A DNA stretch of 64,000 bases from NCBI GenBank assembly GCA_023053685.1, contig JALIGW010000001.1:55938859-56002858 (forward strand), given 5' to 3'. Shown here piece by piece: positions 12,901 to 25,210 of this stretch. Within the stretch, counting starts at the first letter, position 1; each line of letters opens with the position of its first letter. This DNA is from Diadophis punctatus similis (lineage: Eukaryota > Chordata > Lepidosauria > Squamata > Dipsadidae). Below the pieces are notes generated by a model. It was given only the letters and a program-made list of their open reading frames with translations. It was not told the DNA's origin and ran no database searches. The position numbers and the translations under genes were made by a program.

Positions 12901-15900
12901 AAAACAACATGAAAGATTAAAACTGCATTTTCAGATGTTGTAGAACCCTAAAACTGATTCATTGTATAAGGTGAAGAAATATCTTCTAAACTAAAAGGGA
13001 AACAGTCATTGGAAACAGGAAAGTGGAACATTTTAACATTAATTATGGAACAGCATTTAAAAGACATGCACATGCTTGCAAATCCAAAAGAACAATGCTG
13101 AGATAACAGACCAGGAACAATTCTTGCAAAAATCTATTACTCTGGGCAGGATGTGTCCATTGTCATTTACAGTACATATCATATAAAGCCATTACAATCT
13201 TATCTGGGCTTCCTCCAGAGTTCATGGCTTGTAAATGGAATCACATCCATGAAGACTTTAGAAGACTCTTTTTTTGAGTAACAGCCCTTATATTATTTCA
13301 CATCCTTAATCATGTACTGTGTAAAGGTGTCTGTGTAAGAAACTTATAAATGCAGAAATGAAGAAACTTTTTCGGGGTCTGCAGGATGCAGCATATAAGT
13401 TTAATAAATTATGATATGATGATATCACACAAATGCTGAATTTACATCAGGCATCAGAACGTAAGTATATAAGTTGAAGGTATATTATAATGCCATTGCA
13501 TTTTATTGCAGACACTTTTGCTCCTGTTTCATGTTTATAAATCTAAACAAAGCAGATTGAACATAAGAACATCCCTACAATATCAGACAAAAGTCCATCC
13601 TAAGTCAATTTGATCCATAATAGTGTTGGATTTTCAGTCAACCAGCTGCTTCCAATGTCCTCAAAAACAAGAAGTAGAGATATATCCCTTTTTGACTATT
13701 GTTGTTCCCCTGCAACTGAAGTTATAGGCACATTATGCTTAACTCAGAGTTAACACCAGATTCTTAAATGCCCCATTATAAACCTACCCTCCTTTTTAAA
13801 TCATCCAAAATATCACCATATTATGTGGAATATCAAAGACCACCAATATGCTGCACAAAAATACTTTTTGGTCTGTTTTAAGTTCTCCTTTCCATCAATG
13901 TCACTGGATGACCCAATTCTAAAGTTTTAAAAGAACAAAAATTTCTTCCTGTCTACTTTCTCTACACCATGCATGCTTTTATGTACCTCAATCATTTATT
14001 TCCCCATCTCAATCATCCCATTTCCAAGCCAAAGAATCCCAAACATTTCTCATTGGGATGACATTTGGGCCCCTTGCTCATTGCAGTTGCCCTTTTATGC
14101 ATTTTTTCTAGCTCACTTAGGTTATTTTCAATATGCAACAACCAAAACTGTAACTGTATGCCAGATGCAGATATTCTACAGAAGAGCAAAAGGCATTACA
14201 ATGTTGTCATTTTTCTTTCCAATCCATTTCCTAATGAACAAAAACACGGAATTTGCCTTTTTCCTAATTGCTACACCTCTTGGTTGAGGCAAAATATTTT
14301 ATGTAGATCAAATATTGTATGCAGAAATTTATCTTTCCTATTCAAATGGAAAGTCAGACACCAGTGAATTCTCAAATTGTTTCCAGGTCCCTAATAATAA
14401 ATGTTTACTGCAAAGCAACTTAAACAGCTCTTAGCTGTTAAGATGAACATGATTCACTAGCAACAGGAAATGCTACTGTAGTTTGAAGAGGCTTAACTCC
14501 TCTGAACCAATAACCAATGGCTGAACATATTCTGCTGTGTTTAGAAAGCCAGTTAAATTCTTGGCATAGCTCACAAAGTATCTTTCTGTTGGCACAGTAC
14601 TAGTTGCAGTGACACCAGGAAGTTCTGGTATTTCCCTGTTCTTCAGCATCTCACTCAGTGGGGGATGGTGGGGAACACAAATTGCACTTCAAAGCTTGTG
14701 CAGAAACTGAAAGGCAAGTCTGACTATTAAGAAGAAGTGCAGCACAGTGGTTGGTTGCTAAGTTACCACATGACGTACATACAGAGCCCGTGTTTATATT
14801 TTTCCATTACATTCTCCTCAGTTAGGCTAGCCAGCCTGAATCGAAGATGTCCCTCAAACAAGTCAACTTTATATAGATCAAAATACTTTAAGTCTTATAA
14901 GGAAATTGATCTCAAACTCTTAAGGAAAAAGCATTACATTATACGTGAGCGTAGTATGACAACAGATGTCTTGATAGACTTGCACAAAATTTATACCATG
15001 TGTGAAACATAAAAGAACAGAACTGTCTGTCTTCCCACCTGATGTGAAGCAGTATACTTTACATCACAGTTTGATAAACAAGCCATAATGTCTGGTTTAC
15101 ATAAAATGCTAAGTCACATTGAATGGATTCACATGTCATGTGAAATCAAAAATAACCACATTATATCTTAATGCAGAGTGTGAAGTCATTAAAATTGTGA
15201 CTCCTGTTTTTTTAAAAAAAAAGAAGTTGTGTATAGGAAAAAATGCTTCACACAGTGGTTTGTTTGGTTTGGTTTGGTATTTTGGACTTGACTTTCCAAA
15301 TTAATGAAGAGATGAATCACAGCTTCGCTTGAGAAATCTGTTCCTTCTCTATTTTGTTTACTGTTCAAATGTCTTCTTAATAGATACACACTAAAATTAT
15401 GTGAATGGGAAGTATATGTTCTCCAGGCATAGTCACAAAAGTACATTGAACATGATACATGCATAATCAAAACTGTTTTGATGTGCAATCAAAAATTCAA
15501 GTATCAAAACACCTAATTGGGAGGGGGGGCTACTTGACACTTTGGAAGATAAATAAATTTCACATTCTTGACGAGGGGTGGTACCTATGAACCACGACTT
15601 ATGAAGAAAATCTGAAGGATGTATTAAAAGGTTATACAATAGTGATCTTCAGATAATCTGATTTCCCAGATATTGATATAAATACATTTTATTTTGCTCT
15701 AGAAAATACAATCCATGTCCAATAGGTTCAAATTATAAGAAAGGGAATTTCAATAGAAATTAATCTCAGCTCATTATTAAAGTAGACTTTGAAGGGTCAC
15801 GTACTGAAGATGCTATAAGAAAAGTTCTTATTAAATCTTATTAAAAAATAAATATGCCAAATTTGAATTATAGTTGCAATTGAGGGTTTGTTTTTTGTAA

Positions 15901-15951
15901 AGCACAGATCTGAATAGATCTTTTTCACCTGTGCAAACAACTGTTTCCTTA
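9967..15951. other. Long intron 1 stretch, few recognisable repeats
   Basis: About 6 kb of AT-rich sequence. The only recognised item is a short LINE-type tail at 13376-13420 (ATATAAGTTTAATAAATTAT). Open frames here are short and resemble no known protein. The low repeat load makes it a place to look for conserved regulatory DNA, though none can be named by eye. Confidence 0.45.
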
Positions 15952-16100
15952 TCTATTTTTATAAAACTGGATGTGTGTATGTTCCAGCATAACTCTGGAA
16001 TGCCTCGAGCAATTTCAACCAAACTTGGTACACAGATAACTTACTGTCTGGAAACAAATACTAGGGGGGGGGGGGTAAGACACCTCTAACAGCCCTCAGG

Positions 16101-16153
<53 letters not shown>

Positions 16154-16598
16154 TGTTTGTGTCTGTGTGTTCCAGCATAACGCTGGAATGCCTGGGCCGT
16201 TAAGGAGAGCGAGTGCGGCATCCTAGCACGGCAATTGTTTGTGATGTCACTTCCTTCGCAGCTTCCTCTGGAAAGCCAGCCGTGATGTTCGCCCTCCAGC
16301 GGACCAATGGGGAAGCGCCTGATCTTCCCTTCTCTTGGCAGAAGGCGCCCCCAGTGGATTTGGTGCCAGGATCGTAGAAAGGACGGAAAAGAGGAGCGCA
16401 TGGGAGGGGGAAGGGCGGGAAAGAGGAGTGCATGGGAGGGGGAAGGGAGAGGGCAGGGATGATGGGCATGGGAGTAGGGGGAAGAAAACCCCTCTCAATG
16501 GCTCCCTCTCAGACAAAGGCTTCGATGTCTGTGCTTCTTTTCTCCCAATACAGGGTTGGGATAAATAAATACCCGGGCAATGCCAGGTTATCAGCTAG
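15952..16598 (+). mobile_element. Non-autonomous Helitron (647 bp)
   Basis: It begins TC (TCTATTTTTATAAAACTGG) and ends with a hairpin (ACCCGGGCAATGCCAGGT), a short spacer, and CTAG. It sits between A and T without a target duplication. TC...hairpin-CTRR ends and A^T insertion are the Helitron rules. The block ATGTTCCAGCATAAC...CTGGAATGCC occurs twice, at about 15980 and 16170. Between the two lie a run of G at 16063-16075 and a (GT)n tract at 16102-16150. There is no Rep/helicase. Confidence 0.75.
16102..16165 (+). repeat. (GT)n microsatellite inside the Helitron
   Basis: About 25 GT units, then interrupted GT-rich sequence, between two copies of a Helitron internal block. Confidence 0.95.
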
Positions 16599-19420
16599 TA
16601 TTTTATATATTTTTTTGAAAGACTAGGAAAATTTCCCTGCCTCAGTGCTCATTCACATGCATAAAAAAGAAATAGGCATGTCCACTGGAAATAAGATATA
16701 TACAGCAACAATAATTTAAATGGCCACAACTATATTAAAGACAATATTGTTTAAGAATTGTAACCTAGGAAGGACTGTACCTTCCAAAATATCACTTCTT
16801 TTCATTACCTTCTTCTCATATAACCCTAGACAAATGGGAAAATACTGGATAGTTTACTTTGAACATGTTTTATTATTTTTAGACAGTGGTCTCAATCATA
16901 GTCAAGAGAAGTAGTTGAATGTTATATTCACTGCTTATCTGTCTTCTTCAAGACACACAAACTTACATATCCAAATATCCCTCCAAATAGAAATAAACCA
17001 GGTGGGTACCTCTGTAACTGAAACAAACAAACTTAGGAAACGCATTCATGCATCTGAGAACACATTTAAGCACCACTAGTCGTTTCAGGAGAAAAGGTTA
17101 CCATTTAGTACTCTGCTTCCTTAATTAACATGATATGCCCCAATGTCTTGCTGAAATGAGGTTCTAGAGAATAATAAGCAAAAAAATAGTTAGCAGCTGT
17201 GGTTAACTGTACTGGAGATAGAAATAAATACCAAGACGCAGCTATTCTAAAAAGGACATTTAAAAAAAACAGAACATTTGGATAAAAATCATTTGTATTT
17301 GGATAGATTACCTTTACGTTTATATTTGCCACTGTAACAAGTTTTCATAAAATGCAACTTCCCTCTGCTACCAAAACAACAACAACAACAAACACCAAAA
17401 AAACAAATCCTTGGGGAAATGAAGGAAAATCCCTGCTAATTTGCAAACCTGATGTGGCCATATCCCTTGCACACCCTCTACGGTCCTTTATCATCTTATA
17501 AATATATTATCTATAGCCCCAAATATCCAAAAGTTGAATATGATCTAAACAATCACCATCTTATATGATGATTTGTAGAATCTACCGGTAGTATAATTGT
17601 AGCTTTAACCTTATTAAACTCTATATAAATTATGATTCTATAGATAGGGTGGATAGAGGATTTTTCTGACACGTGAGAGGCAATCAGGAGGCTTTCTGGG
17701 CTGAGAAAAATTTGCAAGTGCAACGATATGCTAAGATACAGGTACATGTGTAGACATAGGAAATTATTAATCATTTAAATGTTGCAGGCCGGAGTCACCT
17801 ATGTTTGCTCAAGCCATCAACTCTTGAAAATAATCATAATAAAGTATCTGGAGTTCAAGATTGTCATTTTATTAATATAAATAAACTGCAGATACAACAT
17901 AGCTACTCTGTTCTACTTAAGAACAGAAAGCACTTTTCTACACAATTAAGTTCATAATGCAAAAACAACAGCTCGTGACTTCATGCTCTAGCCTAAATAA
18001 TCATTTACTGGCACAACAGCTCATGAGAAAAAAATGCCAATAGTTTAGACATTATGTATGTCTAACATTTAAAATAAGTGAAAATAATGCTAATACTAAT
18101 ACTTTAGCAACAGTAGGAAAAATAGCTGCAGGGCTGTTCTTTACAAGGTACTGCAAAAGCTAACAGTTACATTATATTTTTAGGATGGTGGTGTTAAATC
18201 CACAACCTGAGAAACATCTTCATTACTTTAGCAGAGTTTCATGAATTTGCAATCACTCCAATGTTTTTTTTCCTTCAGGGACTTGACTCAAATTGGGAAG
18301 AACCATCTTATCTCTGAAAGATCCTATTCACTCACTGGCTGGTTTTCATGTGCCTTTTAAAAGTATAGTTTAATGAAAAAGCCACAATGTCTGTATTTAG
18401 ATAGACCATGAAGCCTTAAACTATGGTTTAGAAATCACAATGGCTTAGTTCACTCCAAAACCATAAAAACCCTATTATGGCTCAATATGGTATGTGAACA
18501 GAAGCTATAATATGAGACTGTAGCAAACTATTTACATTGCATAAACATTCATAACTATTTGGTAATGATCTCCCTTCAGTGATTATATTGTTCTCTTTAT
18601 TTGAGAAAACAACCTTGTGTTACAATAATATTGTAGTGGTACTCAAACATTTTGAAGCAGGCAACATCCTTCTTTGAAGAGTTGTTATTTATAATTATTG
18701 AAACTTATGTTCTATTAACATAGTTGTACAGTATTAATCTCTCTGTCTTGAATGCTAAGAAAAATTTGCAGTCTCATTAATTGAAGAGGCTATTTCCTTA
18801 CCTCAGATAAGATGCTTTTGGGAAATAGTTCTTGCCCATTGTGGCTGTCCCACTTTGGAACCCATTGCCATTCAACCTTCGTAAGTTCTTTTTTCTCTGA
18901 GAATATAGTATATGATCAGAGTAAATAGTACCAGCGCTATATTTAGCTCTTTCTTGTTCTTAATACTTCTCAAAGTGATTTGTGTTACTTGAACAACACT
19001 CCAGCCAATCCATCACAGAGATTTCCCACCTCAACTGCATAGCGATTGGCTATTGCTACTAATCAATTTTTTCATTCCAATTTGTGCCAAGGTGGAACTA
19101 TTACTTCACAGCACATATTGTACTAGATAGCAATTGATTCCTGTAAACTACTTGCTCCAATTCAAATAAAACACTTCCTTTTTCCTTCCTTCCTGACAGA
19201 AACAAACTTAAAGCCATATAAAAACAATGATAAGAGAAACAGAACTAAGACTAGCAAGGAATCTCTGAAGAACATCTCAAAATGCAATGGTTGCAAAAAA
19301 AATGAGGTATCTGGCAAATAGAGATTGTCAGCACACATTACTGTTATTAAGTTTTTTGGCAGCCTCTCTTAATTTTTTTTTTACCAGGAAAGAACTTTGC
19401 ATAAAAAATACTGTATATAG
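16599..19420. other. Intron 1 stretch without recognised features
   Basis: AT-rich, with a short (CAA)n near 17378-17391. There are no protein-like frames of note. Confidence 0.45.
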
Positions 19421-19985
19421 CAGTGATAGCTAACCTTTTTGTCTTGTGTGCCAAAAGTGCGCATGCGCGCAGGACAGCGCATGTGTGTGCCCACACCCAT
19501 AATACAATGCTTTCCCTGCCCCCCTGCACATGCGCACATGACCCCCCGCACCCCGTTTTGGGCCTAGCAGGCTTCCCTGAAGCCTCCTGGGACAAAAAAA
19601 GGGGTGCGGGGGGGAGCGGCACCCTCCCACGCATGCCTACTCTGTTACAGGTGTTATGTCAGCCTTGTATGCAGCCTTGTATGCAGCCTTGTATGCAGCT
19701 CTAGCATTCATCTCCATTGTTCAATGATGCATTTCCTGACTCTCTAGGATTTACCTCTATCTGCTCCTGTGAGGCACTTCCTGTTCCTGTTGGATATAGT
19801 TATATTCTTGATGGCTTGTATAGTGTTTTAACTGTATTTTGATTAAACAACAGTGCTGCAGAGACCCGAAAATCAGCTGGCTGGCGGGAGGCGCGCGCAA
19901 GCTCAGCTGGGCAACGGCTCGCATGCCGGCAGAGAGGCCTCCACATGCCACCTGTGGCACACGTGCCATACGTTCGCCATCAAGG
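19421..19985. mobile_element. hAT-type element related to CAGTGATGGCGAACC family (565 bp)
   Basis: It starts CAGTGATAGCTAACC and ends with ACGTTCGCCATCAAGG, both degenerate forms of the ends at 29113-29538. A perfect 8-bp duplication GTATATAG flanks it (19413-19420 and 19986-19993). A segment with three tandem TGCAGCCTTGTA units (about 19661-19700) lies inside and is absent from the related copies. Confidence 0.8.
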
Positions 19986-20093
19986 GTATATAGAGTATGT
20001 TTTCTTTCCTATCATGATCTCTTCATGGTACTCTTATTGATCTATGCAGAATCCTTGTATTCCATAGAATCCCAACTAAGAAAGGCTGCCTTT

Positions 20094-20102
<9 letters not shown>

Positions 20103-20157
<55 letters not shown>

Positions 20158-20182
20158 TGTGTGTGTGTGTGTATGTGTGTAA
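20103..20182 (+). repeat. (GT)n microsatellite
   Basis: About 80 bases of nearly pure GT, followed after a short gap by an (AT)n stretch (20214-20229). It directly borders the left Penelope-like arm. Confidence 0.95.
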
Positions 20183-20313
20183 CATTTTTTTGCTGATAAA
20201 TGAAAATAAACAAATATATATATATATTTGTTTTCTGAGGTTTTCGCGGGTGTTTGTATGTAGGTCTTTGAGTATTCGGGTTTTCTCCCACGTGAAATTG
20301 GAAGTGTCTTAGC

Positions 20314-20347
20314 GACGTTTCGATGAAGTCTCATTCATCATCTTCAG
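20314..20347 (-). ncRNA. Hammerhead-like motif, left arm
   Basis: On the minus strand: CUGAAGA, one base, a 6-bp stem GAUGAA/UUCAUC with loop UGAGAC, then GAAACGUC. This matches the hammerhead core (CUGANGA, stem II, GAAA) with the tiny ACGU helix III described for Penelope-like elements. Activity is not shown. Confidence 0.5.
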
Positions 20348-20967
20348 GTTGGTGTCTTCTGCTTTCTGCTTCTAGGAGCAATGTGAGATTGCTGCTGTTT
20401 GAACTGATAGGGTGGGAGCTTGGCTGTGTTCTGATTGGTTGGAGGTGTGTTCTGATTGGTTGGGGGCTTGGCTGTGCTCTGATTGGCTGGGGGTGTGCTC
20501 AGGTTAATTTGACTTGCAGGGGGATTTGAGCTGGTGAGCTGCATTGCTGCTGTTTGGCTTCAGGTTCGTGGTCGTGCCACATCTTCATGGAGGGTGTCAG
20601 TTTGCTTCATGTATGGATTGGAGGGGTTTAAAGTGGCTAATGATGCAGCTGTAGTATGGCTTCTGGTTTGTGGTCGTGCCTCATTGGTGTGGGTTTGGGT
20701 TTGCTTATTGCGTGGATGTGTGATGGTGGCATCCTGTGTGGTTTTCGTGAGTGTGGGTCTGGTGTCATTCTTTGTGTTAGGGATTCGTTTGTCAATAAGG
20801 GCGGGTTTCCAAATGGCTGGTAGGCGGACCAGTCAGAACACACCTCCAACCAATCAGAACACAGCCAAGCTCCCACCCTATCAGTTCAAACCCCCACTGG
20901 CATTTAAAAGGAAGAAACAGCAGCAATTTCACATTGCTCCTAGAAGCAGGAAGCAGAAGACACCAGC

Positions 20968-21001
20968 CTGAAGATGATGAATGAGACTTCATCGAAACGT
21001 C
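20968..21001 (+). ncRNA. Hammerhead-like motif, right arm
   Basis: The same 34-base motif as 20314-20347, in the opposite orientation and with every core base identical (CUGAAGA, stem II, GAAACGUC). Confidence 0.5.
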
Positions 21002-21061
21002 GCCAAGACACTTCCAATTTCACGCGGGAGAAAACCCGAATACCCAAAGACCTACACACAC

Positions 21062-21834
21062 ACACACACACATACATATATACATTCACACAAACATAAA
21101 TTGGTGGCAAATGGGGATAGACACGGTATGTATAATTTTGGCTATTTCACAGAAAAAAACAACAGCAAAGAAACCATAATAATTTGGTCATCTTTGTTTC
21201 TCTCTCGAAACATGAAAGAGCAAAATAAATCAATTGAAATTGATGAAAAGTAACAATATTTACAAATAACAATAGCATTTTAAAATGTTTAAAGAATGGT
21301 TGGCCTTGACTATTCTAATTACAGAATACATAACATAAAACATTTGCTTTTTAAGTATAGCTTTTTTGTCTTTTAATTTTTCATGACACTATACTAAAAT
21401 ACAGTATAAAGTGTATGTTTTATTACATCTGTTCTAACTGGGGAAAAAACATAAGGATCTGAATTGTATACACATCACATTTTCCATAATATCCTTTGTT
21501 TATTGTCAACAAAATTCAAAAATCACTTCAACTAAGAAAATAAGTTGTAGCTTAAATTTCTTTAGTATCTAACTAACAAAAATATAATCAGTTAATAATA
21601 CATTCTCATAAAAAAAGGCTTAATTCTATAGGCTAGATTATTTGTAGTACCCGGGACACCATCTTGCTATATTATCTGGGACTCTTTTTGGCCTGTAAAC
21701 TTCAAGGAAGTTAATAGAGTGCTGTCTAGGTTGTCTTCTTTCACTTGTTCTTTGGACTTTTACACATTCTAGCTGTTGTGGGGACTTAGTGAAAGGATAA
21801 CCATTTTAATCCAGACTGTTCACAGTATGGGGGC
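21062..21834. other. Intron 1 stretch without recognised features
   Basis: A short (CA)n at its left edge (to about 21073), then AT-rich sequence with no recognisable feature. Confidence 0.45.
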
Positions 21835-22200
21835 TCTTTATGGGCTCACAGTTCCTAATTGAACAGCAGGTGGAAACTGTGGCTAGAGGGGCATTTGCCC
21901 AGCTTCTGCTGATGCAACAATTGCAAACTTACCTGCTTCAGGACATCTTGGCTACAGTAACTCATAGCCTCATTACTGCCTGGTTAAGCTAGGACCATAT
22001 GCTTTATGTGTGGCTGATCTTAAAGACTAGTTGGAACTACATCTGGTCTAGAATGAGGCAATCCACATACTAACTAACTCTTCAGTTAGGAGAAGATCTG
22101 CAGGTTGTGAGTGATTTACGCTTCTGAAGTTTAATCACAATACCTTTTATTGCTTGACACCTCTGTGCCTGTTGGTCTATCAACTCTAACAGGAATTGGC
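21835..22200 (+). mobile_element. Degenerate LINE (CR1/L2-like) ORF2 C-terminal fragment
   Basis: The run CAGCAGGTGGAAACTGTGGC, GGGGCATTTGCCCAGCTTC and later TAACTCATAGCCTCATTACT resembles the end of squamate CR1/L2 ORF2. It carries many stops and is assigned by resemblance only. Confidence 0.4.
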
Positions 22201-22209
22201 CCAACCTAT

Positions 22210-22325
22210 TATTTGATTTGATTCATTGATTTGATTTCTATAGCTGCCCATCTCCGCAAGTGACTCTGGTTGATGTACATCATAAAACATAAAAGCAAAT
22301 TAAAAACAATTAAAACAATATGTGC
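22210..22325 (-). mobile_element. LINE 3' end fragment
   Basis: TATAGCTGCCCATCTCC followed by CATCATAAAACATAAAA and an A-rich end is the reverse of a common squamate LINE 3' end, in which the GGGCGGC(T)ATA-type block precedes the tail. Confidence 0.45.
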
Positions 22326-22822
22326 TAGCTCATGGTAGGATATCATCTTGATTTTAGAACTTCCACATTAAACTGCTGGAGGTTTTGAATTTGAAATGAA
22401 CATAATGAAGATAATTAAATAATCGCAAAATTAATATCTGATACTTTGTTACATGGACAGTAAAGCTGTCCTTTGCAGATTTTAAACTCTTAGCTGGAGA
22501 TGTTGGATAGAAAGAGGTAACCCTTACTGACCAATTCAGAAAGAAGTTGAACAATGACCTTCAAGATGAGTTTGGTAAGGCAAGGAACCCCAGGACCTGG
22601 ATGAACTATACCAGGGACTGTTGTAATTGACACTTGAGTGGAGGAATTGAAGCAGAGTCATGGTATCAAATACAGAAGTGGCTATGCGTTGATATTCAGG
22701 GTATCCCTTCTCTAGCTGCTGTGGTCCCAAATCCAGGAGTGGAGGAACCGATACAAGCTGACTTTGGTTGCAGAAAGCTGACAGAAAGTCGCTTTATCTA
22801 GTAACCACAGGAAGAAGAATTA

Positions 22823-23795
22823 CCGTATTTTTCGGAGTATAAGATGCACCTTTTTACCCCCCAAAAGAGGGTGAAAACTTGGGTGCGCCTTATACACCGA
22901 ATGTAGCCCCACCCACCCACCCCTTTGGCCTCTGTCTTCCAGCAATTTACCTGTTTGCAGCAAAGAGGGAAGAGCCTGTAAAGCAAAGCAAGTCACTAGC
23001 ACTTCCCGACCTACAGCTGACTTGCCACGTGGGAAAATGAAAGTGAAACTAACTGCAAAGAGGCAAATAGCTGGGAGAGACACACAGATTTTTATTTTTT
23101 GCTGAACTGGATGGAAGGGGGTAAGTGAATAACTATAAATGTCTGTAGAATGTTCAAATTATTATTTTTAAAGACTGCTTTATTATTGTTCTAGAGCCAG
23201 GGGCAATTTTAAGACTTGTGGACTTCAACTCCCAGAATTCCACAGCCAGCTTTGTTAGCTTTGCTGGCTGTGGAATTCTGGGAGTTGAAGTCCACAAGTC
23301 TTAAAGTTGCCAAGGTTGGAGATCCCTGTAAATCTAGACAACTTAACAAAATAAAGAAGCTTTTTAAAATAAATGCTTGCTCTGAAGAGGCCCAGTGCTA
23401 TTGTATCTTCTTTTAAATAATAGAGAATAATGTATACTTCCAGAAATTTTAATTAATTTTAACAGCTCTGTACAAGTATAGTATGAAATGTAACAGTGTC
23501 CTGTTTAGTATTAGAGTTTAGTTACCTTGGAGTAGATCTATTTAAATAATTGGGAGCAGTTAGTGTGACTACATTTAAGAAAACTTTCTGGCATAATGTA
23601 CATTTCTCCAATTCTTTGCTATTTCTATGGGTCAAGCACACATGCACAGAAATACACAGCAAACAGTGTATATAATCTGTGCTGTTTTCTGTTTGGCAAA
23701 TTACTTGGAGGCAGAAGTCTTTTTTCCTTGTTTTCCTCCCCCAAAACTAAGGTGCGTCTTATACTTCAGTGCGTCTTATACTCCGAAAAATACGG
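22823..23795. mobile_element. TA-flanked palindromic-end DNA transposon, copy 2 (973 bp)
   Basis: TA at 22821-22822 and 23796-23797. Left end CCGTATTTTTCGGAGTATAA; right end with tandem GTGCGTCTTATACT then CCGAAAAATACGG. The core is unlike the other three copies and includes the palindromic MITE at 23198-23328. No transposase. Confidence 0.85.
23198..23328. mobile_element. Palindromic MITE nested in TA element copy 2
   Basis: Arms built on GACTTGTGGACTTCAACTCC face each other around a short centre, with ends CAGGGGCAA and GATCCCTG. It is related to 40169-40292. No clear 8-bp duplication was found. Confidence 0.7.
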
Positions 23796-23825
23796 TACTA
23801 TTAGTTAACAATAGCAACTAAAACT

Positions 23826-23932
23826 GCAGGGATTGCCATTGCTAAACAATGCCGTCACATTTTATGACCTCATTGCTTAGTCATGGAAATTCCAGTCCAA
23901 ATTGCTATTGTAAGTCAAGGTCTACCTGTATT
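23826..23932 (-). repeat. Fragment of the CAGGTAGTCCTC-ended repeat
   Basis: Ends TAAGTCAAGGTCTACCTGTA, matching the terminus of the repeat copies at 46603 and 62537. It appears truncated. Confidence 0.4.
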
Positions 23933-24067
23933 GTCATATATGCAAAGAATATATAAACACAAAGACAGCGTGCAAATAATCTTAAATATGAATGTGTTCT
24001 ATGTACATTGGTAATATATAAGCATATACCAGAAAATTAGAAGTTTGACTAGCTTATCCATCTGTTT

Positions 24068-24215
24068 CAGTAGTGGGTTCTAAAACCCTTTACTACCGGT
24101 TTGCGCGCGCACTTCTGTGCATGCGCAGAAGTGTCCTGGGTGGGTGGGCGGAGCCTCCCACCGCTGGCGCTACCGGTTCTTAGAACCGGGCCGAACCGGG
24201 AGCAACCCACCGCTG
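24068..24215. mobile_element. hAT-type MITE (148 bp)
   Basis: Ends CAGTAGTGGGTT and AACCCACCGCTG, with ACCGGTT near both ends. Perfect 8-bp duplication ATCTGTTT (24060-24067 and 24216-24223). Confidence 0.85.
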
Positions 24216-24223
24216 ATCTGTTT

Positions 24224-25010
24224 TATATGAATAAATGTATAAACAGTAATCTGTCTAATCCTGTTGGAAGGACCTATTGGGCATGTACAACACATGTTCA
24301 GAGATGTAGGAAACAGTCTCAGTGACTATCATAATTCTTCAAAAAGATGTGGCTTCCTCAAATGGTTTGCCCTGTCTTAATAAACAGATGCATCGTTTTC
24401 ACAATCCAGTTATGTTACACCTAATGTTTTGCAATAAAGATAAAATGAAAATGTCTAACCTTGTCTTTATGCATAACTGCTTTCCACTAAACAAAGTTAA
24501 TAACTTGATATAATATACAGAATGATATATCTTTGCACTCAAGTTTTTCATTGCATCCATTAATAGATAAATATAACATTTTTCCTAATTTTAGTTATTA
24601 TTTTGTAATAATGTATATCATAAAATTATAAGCTTAACTAAATCAATTTAGCAATAGAAAAACAAAATCCATTTTTGATTTTCTCATGACCTACCATTCC
24701 AAGATAATTTACTTGATTTATTTTTATTATGAAAATAGAATTGGCATAGTCTTATAGGAGGAAAACAACCAAACAAAAGATGACATATAAACTATTTATC
24801 CTTTACACAGGATCACTGAAATTTACTAAATTCTTCTTAGTAGGAATTATTTAATCCTATTAATTTCTAAGAATGAAAGTTCTTAAAAGTAGTGAAAGGA
24901 AATGATACACCTTTAGAAAAAAGAATTAACTAATAATACATACCACTGAACTAACATACTATATAATGAATTGGCAGAATCACCCTCCCTATATCTGAAA
25001 GTTATAATTC
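24224..25010. other. Intron 1 stretch without recognised features
   Basis: AT-rich; nothing recognised. Confidence 0.45.
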
Positions 25011-25014
25011 TGCA

Positions 25015-25210
25015 TTTATTTATTTTTATTTATTTATTTTATTTGTCAAACATGTACAGGATAGCAGTTGTTTGTATAAACATAACATAAGTAAAAAGTA
25101 CCGATAAAAGAGGACAATAGGACAGTAGGACAGGGACGGTAGGCACAGTGGTGCGCTTATGCACGCCCCTTAAGACCGCTTAGAAATGGGGAGAGGTCTA
25201 CTGTAGACAT
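25015..25210 (-). mobile_element. LINE 3' end with ATTT-rich tail
   Basis: Read on minus: GGTCTACAGTAGACC-like sequence, a GACAGTAGGACA-type block, then ACATGTTTGACAAATAAAA and an (AAAT)n tail. This is a common 3' end of squamate non-LTR elements. The exact family (CR1-type) is inferred. Confidence 0.5.

Larger units (their letters stand above)
20230..21062. mobile_element. Inverted pair of Penelope-like terminal repeats
   Basis: The left arm (about 20230-20480) reads on minus and the right arm (about 20825-21060) on plus; the two are near-identical inverted copies. Both include CCAATCAGAACAC promoter-like repeats, a CACATTGCTCC block, the ribozyme-like core, and TTCCAATTTCACG before GGGAGAAAACCCGAATA. 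About 340 bp of unrelated sequence separates them. (CA)n follows the right arm and (GT)n precedes the left, so both outer ends run into the same dinucleotide repeat. Assignment to Penelope-like elements is by the hammerhead-type motif and pair structure; no protein remnant is seen here. Confidence 0.6.

Noticed and set aside
20023..20334. Open frames rich in His-Thr or Cys-Val
   Set aside because: They are translations of the (GT)n microsatellite and flanking Penelope-like arm; not genes. The same applies to 16096-16401.
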